24,883 nucleotides of DNA, taken from NCBI GenBank assembly GCA_049509915.1, contig JBEKZL010000217.1, positions 1 to 24,883 on the forward strand, in the 5' to 3' direction. The position numbers were made by a program, and so were the translations under genes. Positions 8,045 to 16,823 of the stretch are shown piece after piece. The stretch's first letter is position 1, and each line of letters begins with the position of its first letter. The notes under the pieces were generated by a model that searched no databases, was not told where the DNA came from, and saw nothing but the letters and a program-made list of their open reading frames with translations. This stretch comes from JBEKYD01 sp049509915. GTDB taxonomy: Bacteria; Acidobacteriota; Terriglobia; Bryobacterales; Bryobacteraceae.

Positions 8045-8061
8045 GCGGCCTCCCAGGCCGC
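8045..8061 (+). repeat. Hairpin downstream of rbfA
   Basis: GCGGCCT (8045-8051) and AGGCCGC (8055-8061) form a perfect 7-bp stem around CCC. It lies 26 bases after the rbfA stop. It has no T-run, so it may be a palindromic element or a weak or Rho-related 3' end. Confidence 0.4.
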
Positions 8062-8109
8062 TCAGCATTAGACTAGCTGCGTTTGGCTTCTACGATTCCG
8101 CGATCAGCG

Positions 8110-8325
8110 TTACGAAAGTGGCGACGGTGAAACCGTCCGGGAATCACCACTCGCTCTCGAATCGCCGACGGCGAAGCCCAGCCGCGCATCGGGAAGTGCA
8201 AAGGCCAGGGCTTGCTTTACCGCCGCGTGTTCCATGAGCGCGTCGTCGACTTCTCTGGGAGAGATCTTTTCCCCGCCGCGTTTAATGATCTCTTTGGTGC
8301 GGCCCGTGAGGAACAGGTAGCCCTC
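8110..8325 (-). pseudogene. C-terminal fragment of an acyl-CoA synthetase (AMP-binding family)
   Basis: On the minus strand, right after an in-frame TGA at 8326-8328, the frame reads EGYLFLTGRTKEIIKRGGEK, then ISPREVDDALMEHAAV and a segment ending PDARLG at about 8176. This is the hinge and C-terminal lid region of the ANL superfamily; GRTKEIIKRGGEKI is the A8-type motif. After RLG the similarity to the family is lost (GDSRASGDSRTVSP) and a TAA follows at 8110-8112. The large N-terminal adenylation domain is absent, so this is a relic and not a working ligase. It shows that the region between rbfA and the sialidase has lost genes. Confidence 0.7.
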
Positions 8326-8387
8326 TCAATACCTATGTCAGTAATCAGTCCCTTCCGTACTAGGGCTAACAGGCCGCTGAGTCTGGG

Positions 8388-8591
8388 TTATCTCGATTCC
8401 ACGAATTCGTGGTAGTCCTCGTCTAGAAAGCGCAGCGACCAGTTTCCGCAACGGCAGTTGCGCGATGACGTGCGCCAGGTATCTGTTGTAATTGGCCCAG
8501 AGTGCCATCAGCGTAGACCACTCGGCTCGCCGCGGGTACTGGTCCCTCGCCGCGTATTGCACAAGCATGCGCGGTTGCCCGTAAAGTGGGT
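8388..8591 (-). pseudogene. Possible DinB-fold protein remnant
   Basis: From 8591 the minus strand reads DPLYGQPRMLVQYAARDQYP and LMALWANYNRYLAHVIAQLP. In a different frame it then reads SLRFLDEDYHEFVES before a TAA at 8388-8390. The LW..YNRHLAHVI..(I/L)P pattern and a later (L)FL..DY segment recall DinB-like four-helix proteins, which carry metal-binding histidines. There is no start codon in a fitting place and the two parts need a frame change, so at best it is a broken copy. The call rests on pattern memory and could be wrong. Confidence 0.4.
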
Positions 8592-8660
8592 CAGCCGGCC
8601 GGACTCGTCCCAAATTGCCGAGAGCCCTCACTGGGGTACCATTTCTAGCGGGAGGACCGC

Positions 8661-9884
8661 ATGCTGAGCACGACGAGTTACCTGATTCTCGGGGCGGCCG
8701 GGTTGCTCCAGGCGGCCGGGCCGGCGATCGAGAAAGCGGACCTTTGGACAGGCGGCGAGGGCGCTTACAAGATGTACCGCATCCCCGGTCTCGTCGCAAC
8801 CGCGAAAGGGACGGTGCTGCCGTACGCCGAGGCGCGGCGGAATTCTGGCAACGACTGGGACACGATCGACATCGTAATGCGCCGCAGCGTGGATGGCGGG
8901 CGGACGTTCGATCCGCAGAAAGTGATCGCGCAAGTGGCCGGCCCGATTCAGCGCAACCCAGTCGCCAGCGAACGGAAGCAGGCAACGCCCGACGACCGCA
9001 CCTTCAATAACCCGGTCGCCATCGCGGACCGCGACGGCGCTGTGCACTTCCTGTTCTGCTTGGAATATATGCGCGTGTTCTACATGCGCAGCGACGACGA
9101 CGGGCAGACATTCACGGCACCTGTGGAAGTCACTCCCGTCTTCGACGCATTTCGCCCGGCGTACTCGTGGCGCGTGGTCGCGACCGGGCCGGGACATGGA
9201 ATCCAACTTGCCAACGGACGGCTGCTCGTTCCAATCTGGCTCTCGCTGGGCACGGGCGGAAACGGGCATCACCCTTCGGTCGCCGCCACCATCTATAGCG
9301 ACGACCGTGGTGTGACGTGGCATCGAGGCGCGTTTACGATGCCCGATACGCCGGAATTCCCCGATCCCAACGAGACCACCGGCGTGCAGTTGGCGGATGG
9401 TCGCGTAATGCTGAACATCCGTACCGAAGCCAAGGCGAACCGCCGGACGATCGTTACCAGCAAGGATGGCGCGACCGGATGGTCACAGCCGCGCCTTCAG
9501 CAGGACCTGCCGGACCCGATCTGCTTCGCGAGCCTGATGCGGCTCTCCACGAAAGAGACGGCCGGACGCAACCGTCTTCTCTTCTCTAATCCAGACAGTC
9601 TCACCCGCGCCGACGGGCGGGACATCTTATCGAAGGACCGCAAGAACCTCACGGTCTACCTGAGCTACGACGAGGGCGATAGCTGGCCTGTGAAGCGCAC
9701 GCTCGAGGAGGGCTCTTCGGGCTACTCGGACCTGACGGTGCTTCCCGATGGCACGATCCTCTGTCTTTACGAGGCAGGCGATGGCCCGGGCTCGTTCCCG
9801 AACCGCAAGGTTCTGCTCGCCCGGTTTAACCTGGAATGGCTGACGAGCGGCAAGGATTCTCTTCCCAAGCAGCGGCACCGATGA
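8661..9884 (+). CDS. Exo-alpha-sialidase-like protein (GH33/BNR repeat)
   Basis: A 407-residue six-bladed propeller of the sialidase type, which would release terminal sialic acids or related sugars from glycans. Asp-box blades are visible (SVDGGRTF, SDDDGQTF, SDDRGVTW, SYDEGDSW). The active-site set is also recognisable: arginines R40 (YRIPG), R254 (NIRTEA) and R305 (NRLLFSNP), a candidate Asp at 65, Glu at 238 and the Tyr nucleophile at 355 (SGYSDL). The N-terminus is hydrophobic and could be a short signal peptide. A GGGAGGA ribosome site stands just before ATG 8661. The gene stands alone between decayed genes. Activity on sialic acid itself is an inference; related propellers act on other nonulosonic acids. 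Confidence 0.85.
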   Translation: MLSTTSYLILGAAGLLQAAGPAIEKADLWTGGEGAYKMYRIPGLVATAKGTVLPYAEARRNSGNDWDTIDIVMRRSVDGGRTFDPQKVIAQVAGPIQRNPVASERKQATPDDRTFNNPVAIADRDGAVHFLFCLEYMRVFYMRSDDDGQTFTAPVEVTPVFDAFRPAYSWRVVATGPGHGIQLANGRLLVPIWLSLGTGGNGHHPSVAATIYSDDRGVTWHRGAFTMPDTPEFPDPNETTGVQLADGRVMLNIRTEAKANRRTIVTSKDGATGWSQPRLQQDLPDPICFASLMRLSTKETAGRNRLLFSNPDSLTRADGRDILSKDRKNLTVYLSYDEGDSWPVKRTLEEGSSGYSDLTVLPDGTILCLYEAGDGPGSFPNRKVLLARFNLEWLTSGKDSLPKQRHR

Positions 9885-10135
9885 AACCCGCCCGGATGGG
9901 GTGGACCCCGAAGGCCTCCCGGTGACTTCTGCTGCTTCTTGATGAAGCGGTAGCAGCCGCGTCAGCCGGCGTTGAAAAAAGAATCACGAGCTCTCCGCGA
10001 CGGACATGCATCTGCAGCGGGAGCGCTTCGGGCAGATTTCCTGAATTGTTGAAAGTTGAAAAAAGCAGAAAGAACGATGGCAGGAGTCGCGTTCCTTAGG
10101 CCCTTAACCGCGAAGCCCGACAAATTCTTTGTCGA
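9885..10135 (+). other. Intergenic stretch with no recognised gene
   Basis: Between the sialidase stop and the winged-helix remnant I see no coding pattern that I can support. There is an A-rich patch near 10045-10075 and a 7-bp hairpin (CGACAAA/TTTGTCG, 10118-10134) just beyond the stop of the minus-strand remnant. The hairpin has no clear T-run on either strand. Confidence 0.4.
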
Positions 10136-10437
10136 TCAGGCAGCCACTCCGAGTTCCCGTAAGATGGCCGCCATGCCCACGCGGACAGTTTCGTAGTGAC
10201 GGTCCGCCGTCGGGTTCTGTGACCCGCGGGGAGGTCGGATTTCCTGGGCCGCGGCCAGCAGTGGGCGGATTGCTTTCTCCCGCAGAGCCACTAAGGCGGC
10301 GATGGCCTTCAGTCCTGCCTCAGTCGGTCGGTAGGCGCGTCTTGCCGACTCTCTCCACCATGTGCTTTCCGCGCAGTTTCTTGAGATCGTATGCGGCTTG
10401 TCGGACTATAGTCGGCTCCGACGCAAGCACCAATGCA
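10136..10437 (-). pseudogene. Winged-helix-type conserved protein, degenerate C-terminal part
   Basis: On the minus strand the frame upstream of about 10332 reads RQAAYDLKKLRGKHMVERVG and KTR. After a frame change it continues YRPTEAGLKAIAALVALREK, then IRPLLAAAQEIRPPRGSQNP, and ends RVGMAAILRELGVAA with a TGA at 10136-10138. The AYDLKKLRGK..V.R.G.TRRY..T..GL pattern is that of a widespread conserved protein with a MarR/winged-helix-like core, often found near mobile elements. The N-terminal part is missing or scrambled, and the frame break needs two lost bases at the expected RRY. It is therefore a pseudogene. Confidence 0.55.
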
Positions 10438-10484
10438 GTTGGCGATCTGCTCGTCCTGCGCCCTACTCTACCGCAGCCCCGCCC

Positions 10485-12656
10485 CTACTGTCTGTTGGCC
10501 CAATTCATGACCAGATTATAGGCGTTGAGGCTGCCCAGACCGGTGGCCATGTTCCAGCCGGAGGCGGCGGTAAATGCCGGCGAGAAAGCCGAGGTGGACG
10601 TAGAAAGGGCGCCGTCGCTGGAGGTCTCGTAGCCGCCCCCGAAGCCGCCGCGCCGGCCACCGCCGGTGACGGTGGTAACCGCGCCGTAGCAGCTCACGCC
10701 ACCGCCGCAATCCACCGAAATATCTCCCTGGGTGATGTTGTGGAAAATGCACGGGCCGAAACCGGGGTCACCATTCGACGACGTACAAAACGAAGCGGAG
10801 TTGGCAGCCAGGTTGTAGTAGACGGGGTTGGGATTGCCTTGGGCGCCGCCGGCGTTCTGATTCACCAGGGCCTGGACGCCGGCCATGATCGGCGAGGCGA
10901 ACGAAGTGCCGCCGCCGCCGGCCCAATTGCTGGGATCGCCGGTGCAGGAAGCCCCGCCATTGCGCACGTCGCTGAAACAGACAATGTAATAGTGCCCCCA
11001 GACGCCGGTGCCGGCGAACAGGGAGACGTCCGGGATGTCGCGCACGCTATCGCTGGGATTTCCGGCCGCGCCGGATTGCCAGGAAGGCTTGGGCCAACCC
11101 TGGCAGGTGCCGCTTACCACCCCCTCGGTATCGGGATTGCCGGTAGCGCAACCGCTCGGCCCGCCGCTGCCCGCGGCCACCTGGACCAATTCGTCTTCCT
11201 GCGCCATCCGGCTGGCGCAAAATCCGTCGGCTCCATACGGACTGGCATAACCAACGTAGCCGGAAAGCAAGCCGCTGGCGCAGGAATCGTCCCAGGGGAT
11301 CTCGGGAATGTAGGACAGCGCCGAACCGTAATTGGCGTCGTTGGCGGCATTCCAGTAATTGGAAACGGTGTTGGTATAGTTATCGGCAAGATCGGTGCCG
11401 CCCACTGCCACGTTGTAAGCCGTCGATGCCCACCCGCTCACGCCGATTCCGTGAGTCGCGCTGGTAGCGCCCGCGTCGCAACTGGCGCCGCCCTCGTCTC
11501 CGGCTGCCACGAAGACCGAGATCCCCTCGGCTGCCGCCTGTTGATAGGCCAGGTTGAAGGCCGCGTTCGCGGCGGCTCCGTTCTCCGCTTCGCATTCGCC
11601 GTAGCTGATGCTGACCACCGAGGGCGGGTTAGACGAATTGACCAGGTTCTGGATGGCGATCAGGCCTCCGAAGGTGACCCGCGTATCGGCGCAGGCGGCA
11701 ACTTCGATCGCGGCGCCGGGAGCCGCCGCAGTGGCCCATTCGGCGTCTAGGGCGGCTTCCTCGTCGTCCTCACCCACGATGCCCGGGTTGGTGCAATTGG
11801 AACCTCCGGAAGTGGGCGCCGGATAAACGGTGGCGAGCGAACCTGTTGAATATTGCGACAGTCCGAAGGTGTTGCGGAACGTAGTCCAGTCGTCGGAACT
11901 ATATAGGTTGGTATCTTCGATGACCGCTATGGTTTGTCCCTGGCCGGTGATCCCGGCGGCAAACAGCGGACTGAGGTTGTAGATAGTCGCTACATCCTCC
12001 GGAGCCAAGGCCTGGTAGGTTTGACCTTCATAAGTGAAAGTATCCTGGGGACGAGCGCGCTTCATCGAGTGCGGCGAAAAATCGTGCAGGGACACGATGC
12101 CGCCCACCACGGGGGCGAGCGCGGCCGGAATCTTGGGATCGCTCATATTGGCTATGTGCCGCGCCCCGCTCACTTCCAGATTGTGCATCTCGGTCTGAAA
12201 TGTCTGCCGGACCTGACCCGCCGTACCGGAAAAATCGATCAACAAGCCGCTGGGATATACCTGATTTACTGTAAACCCGTGGGTAGTAAGCCAAGCGGTT
12301 ACGGTCGTGATATCCGCCTGAGAGGCTCCGAATCTGGCGCCGAACTGCTCGGCGGTGAGCCATTTGTGGAAGCTGGCGGATTTGGGATTCTGCAGCTCGG
12401 CGATGGCCCGCTCCACCGCCTGCGTCTGCTCGGGCGAGCGTCGCAGTTGAAGCTGGATGTGCTCGAGAGGCAGGGAATCGGCGACGGCGCCGCGGTCGTT
12501 GGCGGCCGTAGCTTCGGGCCGCGTATTGCCCGCGAGCGTGACCCTCTTGGACTCGTCTATCTCCTGGGTGATCGAAGGCCGGGCACCAACTTGGGCGTTC
12601 ACCAGGCCGGCGGCGCTAAGACAAAGCGCAAAGACAAAACTATGGCGGCGGAGCAT
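10485..12656 (-). CDS. Secreted pro-kumamolisin-like serine peptidase (S53, sedolisin)
   Basis: A 723-residue acid-type serine-carboxyl peptidase for extracellular protein breakdown. A Sec signal peptide (1-21, ending VNAQ) is followed by the activation prodomain (about 35-200, with LQLQLRRSPEQ and FHKWLTAEQFG) and the catalytic domain. The S53 catalytic set is visible: E300 and D304 (EAALD), D387 (AAGDEGG) as the oxyanion residue, and S585 in GGTSFASP. The HNITQGD segment near 655 fits the calcium site, and a Gly-rich insert (GGGRRGGFGGGY) follows it. ATG 12656 lies 14 bases after an AGGGAGA ribosome site, and a hairpin (12680-12692) stands just upstream of that site. It diverges from a histidine kinase gene. 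Confidence 0.92.
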   Translation of the reverse strand: MLRRHSFVFALCLSAAGLVNAQVGARPSITQEIDESKRVTLAGNTRPEATAANDRGAVADSLPLEHIQLQLRRSPEQTQAVERAIAELQNPKSASFHKWLTAEQFGARFGASQADITTVTAWLTTHGFTVNQVYPSGLLIDFSGTAGQVRQTFQTEMHNLEVSGARHIANMSDPKIPAALAPVVGGIVSLHDFSPHSMKRARPQDTFTYEGQTYQALAPEDVATIYNLSPLFAAGITGQGQTIAVIEDTNLYSSDDWTTFRNTFGLSQYSTGSLATVYPAPTSGGSNCTNPGIVGEDDEEAALDAEWATAAAPGAAIEVAACADTRVTFGGLIAIQNLVNSSNPPSVVSISYGECEAENGAAANAAFNLAYQQAAAEGISVFVAAGDEGGASCDAGATSATHGIGVSGWASTAYNVAVGGTDLADNYTNTVSNYWNAANDANYGSALSYIPEIPWDDSCASGLLSGYVGYASPYGADGFCASRMAQEDELVQVAAGSGGPSGCATGNPDTEGVVSGTCQGWPKPSWQSGAAGNPSDSVRDIPDVSLFAGTGVWGHYYIVCFSDVRNGGASCTGDPSNWAGGGGTSFASPIMAGVQALVNQNAGGAQGNPNPVYYNLAANSASFCTSSNGDPGFGPCIFHNITQGDISVDCGGGVSCYGAVTTVTGGGRRGGFGGGYETSSDGALSTSTSAFSPAFTAASGWNMATGLGSLNAYNLVMNWANRQ

Positions 12657-12679
12657 GATTAATCAGGATTCTCCCTAAT

Positions 12680-12692
12680 CGGCTGACAGCCG
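12680..12692 (-). promoter_or_regulatory. Small hairpin in the S53 peptidase leader
   Basis: CGGCTG and CAGCCG form a 6-bp palindrome with one central base, four bases upstream of the AGGGAGA ribosome site on the minus strand. It could influence translation. A related GGCTGTCAGCC sits before rbfA (7612-7622), so it may instead be part of a dispersed element. Confidence 0.35.
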
Positions 12693-12785
12693 AAGACGCA
12701 GACATCCTAGTAGACGGGGTATCTTTTGCGATTGGGTACAAATTGGCGTACGCCTTAACGCAACTTTACTCGTCCATGAAGAGCC

Positions 12786-14376
12786 GTGCTGGCGCTCTTG
12801 CAATACCGCTGGATCGCCGAAATCAGCCTGGCACAACGCGGCTGGCTGCAGGGCAACCTGGAGGCACGGCTCAACCTCCTGAGCGCCAGTTTCAACCAAC
12901 GCCTCGAAAACGCAGCCATGGGATTGTTTCCGGAACCGGATAAGATTCGCGCCATGGGGCGGGAAGCGGCCTACGCGGCTCAATACCGTCGCTGGAGGCA
13001 ACAGCAGGAGCCCATCTTTCACAGGGTTGCACTGGTGGCTCCAATGGATGGACAACTAAAGTTATGGAGCCTCGACGCCGAGCCCGGCGAGGCAGCCCCG
13101 GCGCCGTGGCCGGCGGAATGGGAATCGCTTCGCGACCGGCTGACCCTGCGCTGGAATGGCGAAGCCGCGCCTCCCGAGGATCCGCGCTCGACGGATTTGC
13201 TGGAATGGACGCGGTTCGACCCGGCCGAGCCGGGCAAGCCGGAATGGCTGGTGGCGGAGTTGAACCTGGACTACGTGCGCAACACTCTTCTGCCGGAACT
13301 GCTGGAGCGGTACATCGGGGAGCGGGGGAGCGTCGGCTATGACGCGGAAGTGACTGCCAGCGGGGCTCCCGATAGGAGCATTTTCCGCCTGGCGCCAACG
13401 GCCGGCTCTCGGGCCGCGGGTCCGGCTGATGCCTCCGTCTTACTGCTGGACGTGCAGCCGGATCCGGAAACCGCCGGGCGGGGACCGCGGGCGGCGGCGG
13501 CCAGGGGGCGCTGGCGGCTGGCGGTTTGGGACCCGAAGGGAACCCTCGAAGCCACCGTGGCCAAAGCGCGGCGCCGGAACATGGCCGTTTCGGCCGGGAT
13601 TCTCGTCCTGATCGTGGCGGTGGTTTATGCCCTGATCCGCTTCAGCCGCGAGCGCCAGCGGCTGGCCGATCTTCAAATGAGCTTCGTGGCCGCGGTGTCG
13701 CACGATCTGCGTACCCCCTTGGCGGTGATTCGCACCGCCGCGTTCAATCTGCGGGGCCGGCTGGCGAACCGGCCCGAGCAGATCGACCGCTACGGTAAAC
13801 TGATCCAGGCCGAATCTGAAAAGCTCACCGCGCTCGTGGAACAGGTGCTTCAGTTCGCCGGCGCTAACGCCGGCCAGGCCGTGCGGGGGCGCGAGGCCGT
13901 GCCGGTGGAAGCCCTCATCGAAGCCAGCCTCGGAACGGGCCGTGCCGTGCTGGAAGATTCCGGAATCGAATTCGAGCGGCACGTGGCGCCCCATCTTCCG
14001 CCCGTCCTGGCCGACAAGCTGGCGTTACAACTGGCGCTGCAAAACCTGCTGGACAACGCCGTCAAGTACGGCACCGAGACGCACAAATGGGTGGGGATTT
14101 TCGCCGGCCCGGTGGAAAGCGGCGGCTCGCCGGCGGTGGAAATCCGCGTGGCCGACCATGGGCCAGGTATCCCTTTGGACGAGCAGCAGCATGTTTTCGA
14201 CCCGTTTTTCCGCGGACGCTGGGCGGTTCAGGACCAGGTACGCGGCGCGGGTCTGGGCCTGAACCTGGTCAAGAAGATCGTCGAAGCGCATGGCGGCACC
14301 GTGGCCCTGCGCAGCGAACCGATGAAAGGGGCCGAATTCGTGGTGCGGCTGCCGGCCGCCCCAGCGGAGTTGCACG

Positions 14377-14402
<26 letters not shown>
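12786..14402 (+). CDS. Sensor histidine kinase (HisKA/HATPase)
   Basis: A 538-residue kinase with an extracytoplasmic-type N-terminal part, one transmembrane helix (about 265-284), a HisKA domain with phospho-acceptor H306 (SHDLRTPL), and a HATPase domain with QNLLDNAVKYG, ADHGPGIP, FDPFFRG and GAGLGLNLVKK boxes. The only start in frame is GTG 12786, because a TGA lies just upstream; the product begins VLALLQYRWIAEI. Related kinases begin with a full first transmembrane helix before LQYRW, so the N-terminus looks shortened. An ATG at 12776 is two bases out of frame. The gene overlaps the regulator gene by 26 bases, which marks a cognate pair. Confidence 0.9.
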
Positions 14403-15063
<661 letters not shown>

Positions 15064-15130
15064 CGCGATTCGAGCCGACGTGTCTCGTAGCGCCGGCGAT
15101 CTTGTCTCCGCTTCTTCTTGGCCGCCGCAT

Positions 15131-15138
15131 TGTAAAAT
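15131..15138 (+). promoter_or_regulatory. -10 element before the small membrane protein gene
   Basis: TGTAAAAT contains TAAAAT (five of six consensus bases) at 15133-15138, and a GGAGGT ribosome site follows at 15165-15170, ten bases before ATG 15181. The predicted leader is about 35 bases. No -35 is evident. Confidence 0.4.
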
Positions 15139-15180
15139 CTTACCCGGGACCCAACTCCAAAACCGGAGGTAACGATCGAA

Positions 15181-15567
15181 ATGAAGCGGAGCATTCTGGC
15201 CGTCCTGGCCGGCGTGGTCACGATTGGAGTGCTCGCCGTAACCGGCGACACCCTCACCGAGCGCCTCGCTCCCGGCGCATTTGACGCCAAGGGCTTCACC
15301 GACAACGTGCCGGTGCTGCTGGTGACTGTCCTGTACACCACCGTGTTCTCGGCATTCGGCGGGTGGACTACGGCGATCGTGGCCAGGAGGAAGGATCTGC
15401 GCGACGTGTTCATTCTCGCCGGCCTGCAGTTCGTCATGACCCTGGCTGCCAACGTCATGCTGTTCGATTCGCGAATTCTCTGGTACTACGCCCTGCTCCT
15501 GGTGTTGACGGTCCCCGCCGTCGTCGCCGGCGGCCGCCTGGGAACCGCCCGCAACATAACGGCCTGA
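15181..15567 (+). CDS. Small hypothetical membrane protein
   Basis: A 128-residue protein with about four hydrophobic segments (roughly 4-20, 42-66, 76-94 and 99-118) and short, partly basic loops (VARRKDLRD). It has no catalytic motif that I recognise. It has its own -10 element and a strong ribosome site, so it is probably transcribed apart from the two-component genes upstream, 117 bases away. The hydrophobic pattern suggests an inner membrane protein. No function can be given. Confidence 0.75.
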   Translation: MKRSILAVLAGVVTIGVLAVTGDTLTERLAPGAFDAKGFTDNVPVLLVTVLYTTVFSAFGGWTTAIVARRKDLRDVFILAGLQFVMTLAANVMLFDSRILWYYALLLVLTVPAVVAGGRLGTARNITA

Positions 15568-15787
15568 TCATCGTCGTCGTCCGAATTGATGATTGCGGAC
15601 TGTATCCCACTTCATCACTTTTCGACCGCCTCCCGGCAAACAGGCTCGCCGTCGGCTGTCGTCGCCGCAACTGTAGAGCTTCGCCGATGAACCGCCCGCA
15701 AACAGTCGGCAGTACCGGGGCGGCGGTTGTAATGAGGTGTTTAGGCTCTGGTTATTGTATTCTGTTCCGAAAGGAGGTACAGCCCCC

Positions 15788-16084
15788 ATGACAACCAAAC
15801 GGTCTTCTCCGCCCCGAGTGCTCATCCTTGCGGCCATCATGGTCCTGGCGGCACTCGGTTGGCCTCTCGGCAGCGCCGCCCCGCGAGACAATCGCCCCGC
15901 AGCGAAGTTTCTGAACGCGCCGTTGAGTTTTGAGCCGAACCAGCGGCAGGCGGCTTCTCCCGTGCAGTTCCTGCAGATCAACGTGCTGATCCCCCCGAAT
16001 GCACCCACGGGGAGTGCGGTTCCGCTGGTGGTGATGATCGGCGGGGCGTCATCCCGAACGGACGCTACCATCGCCATACAGTAA
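15788..16084 (+). CDS. Miniature secreted protein, likely an internal-deletion relic of an SBBP/TIGR03437 protein
   Basis: A 98-residue protein starting at ATG 15788 after a near-perfect AAAGGAGGT ribosome site (15770-15778). Residues 1-32 look like a signal peptide (VLILAAIMVLAALGWPLGSA). Residues 40-62 (FLNAPLSFEPNQRQAASPVQ) match the N-terminal pattern of large SBBP-repeat secreted proteins, which usually run hundreds of residues further. From residue 63 the sequence (QINVLIPPNAPTGSAVPLVV, ending DATIAIQ) matches the last strands of the Solibacter-type C-terminal domain (TIGR03437). The middle of such a protein is thus missing, yet the frame is open. It could be a relic or a small exported peptide. 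Confidence 0.6.
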   Translation: MTTKRSSPPRVLILAAIMVLAALGWPLGSAAPRDNRPAAKFLNAPLSFEPNQRQAASPVQFLQINVLIPPNAPTGSAVPLVVMIGGASSRTDATIAIQ

Positions 16085-16252
16085 GAATCCCCAGACCCGT
16101 TGCGTGACTGAGGAGGCAGAGGCTTCCGTGGCGACGGCTTCGACCCTGCGGGCAGATCAGTGGTACGGCGATTATACGTCCGAGTGGCCTGGTAAGGGTG
16201 AATCGCGGCGAATCTGGAGCAAACCGTTATCTCCATTCGAATCGAAACCTTG

Positions 16253-16258
16253 TATAAT
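16253..16258 (+). promoter_or_regulatory. Consensus -10 (TATAAT) before the VOC-fold gene
   Basis: A perfect TATAAT ends six bases before ATG 16265. Transcription would begin at or next to that ATG, which predicts a leaderless mRNA. No good -35 is seen. The alternative downstream start at GTG 16343 would then have a leader with a good ribosome site. Confidence 0.55.
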
Positions 16259-16264
16259 CCACCA

Positions 16265-16777
16265 ATGCAAGGAATACCCTGGAGCACAGCGGCGCTCGGC
16301 TCGCTGTTACTCATCTCGGTCTACTCAAGAGGAGGGCAGGAAGTGCAATCTCCGCAACCTGAAAAGTCGAAGCCGCCCGTCACAATGGAGCAGCGCGGGC
16401 GCATCCTTGGAATCGGCGGTATCTTCTTCAAATCCGCTAATCGCGATCAGATGCGCGAATGGTATTCGAAGCATCTTGGACTCGCCGACAAAGGCCAAGG
16501 CGCGATGCTTCCGTGGCGCGAACACGAGGACCCACAAAAGGAACACGTTACCGTTTGGAGTGTTTTTCCCACCTCCACTAAGTATTTCGATCCCAGCCCC
16601 GCACCGTTCATGGTCAACTACATCGTGGACGACCTGGATGCTTTGCTCGACCGGTTAGAACAAGAGGGAGTAAAGATTGACGCCAAACGAATGAATGAAT
16701 CCTACGGTCGCTTTGCCTGGATCTATGACCTGGATGGGAATAAGATTGAGCTCTGGCAGCCGTCCGCAAAGCCCTGA
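16265..16777 (+). CDS. VOC-superfamily (glyoxalase/bleomycin resistance fold) protein
   Basis: Up to 170 residues with a single VOC domain: GIGGIFFKSANRDQMREWYS, then a central WSVFPTSTKYF and FMVNYIVDDLDALLDRLEQE, and the closing FAWIYDLDGNKIELWQP. Metal or substrate residues cannot be fixed with certainty; the Glu of KIELW is the usual C-terminal ligand. Two starts compete. ATG 16265 lies six bases after a TATAAT and gives a hydrophobic N-terminus. GTG 16343 follows an AGGAGG site (16330-16335) at seven bases and gives a 144-residue cytosolic protein, close to the family norm. The substrate is unknown; dioxygenase, glyoxalase and resistance proteins share the fold. Confidence 0.82.
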   Translation: MQGIPWSTAALGSLLLISVYSRGGQEVQSPQPEKSKPPVTMEQRGRILGIGGIFFKSANRDQMREWYSKHLGLADKGQGAMLPWREHEDPQKEHVTVWSVFPTSTKYFDPSPAPFMVNYIVDDLDALLDRLEQEGVKIDAKRMNESYGRFAWIYDLDGNKIELWQPSAKP

Positions 16778-16823
16778 AGGAATCGTAATGAAATAACCAT
16801 GCGAAATCCTGGCGCGACGTGGC

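Noticed and set aside
10362..11750. Plus-strand frame of 462 codons opposite the S53 peptidase
   Set aside because: The opposite strand has signal peptide, prodomain and catalytic residues; this frame has only low-complexity Gly/Ala/Val sequence.
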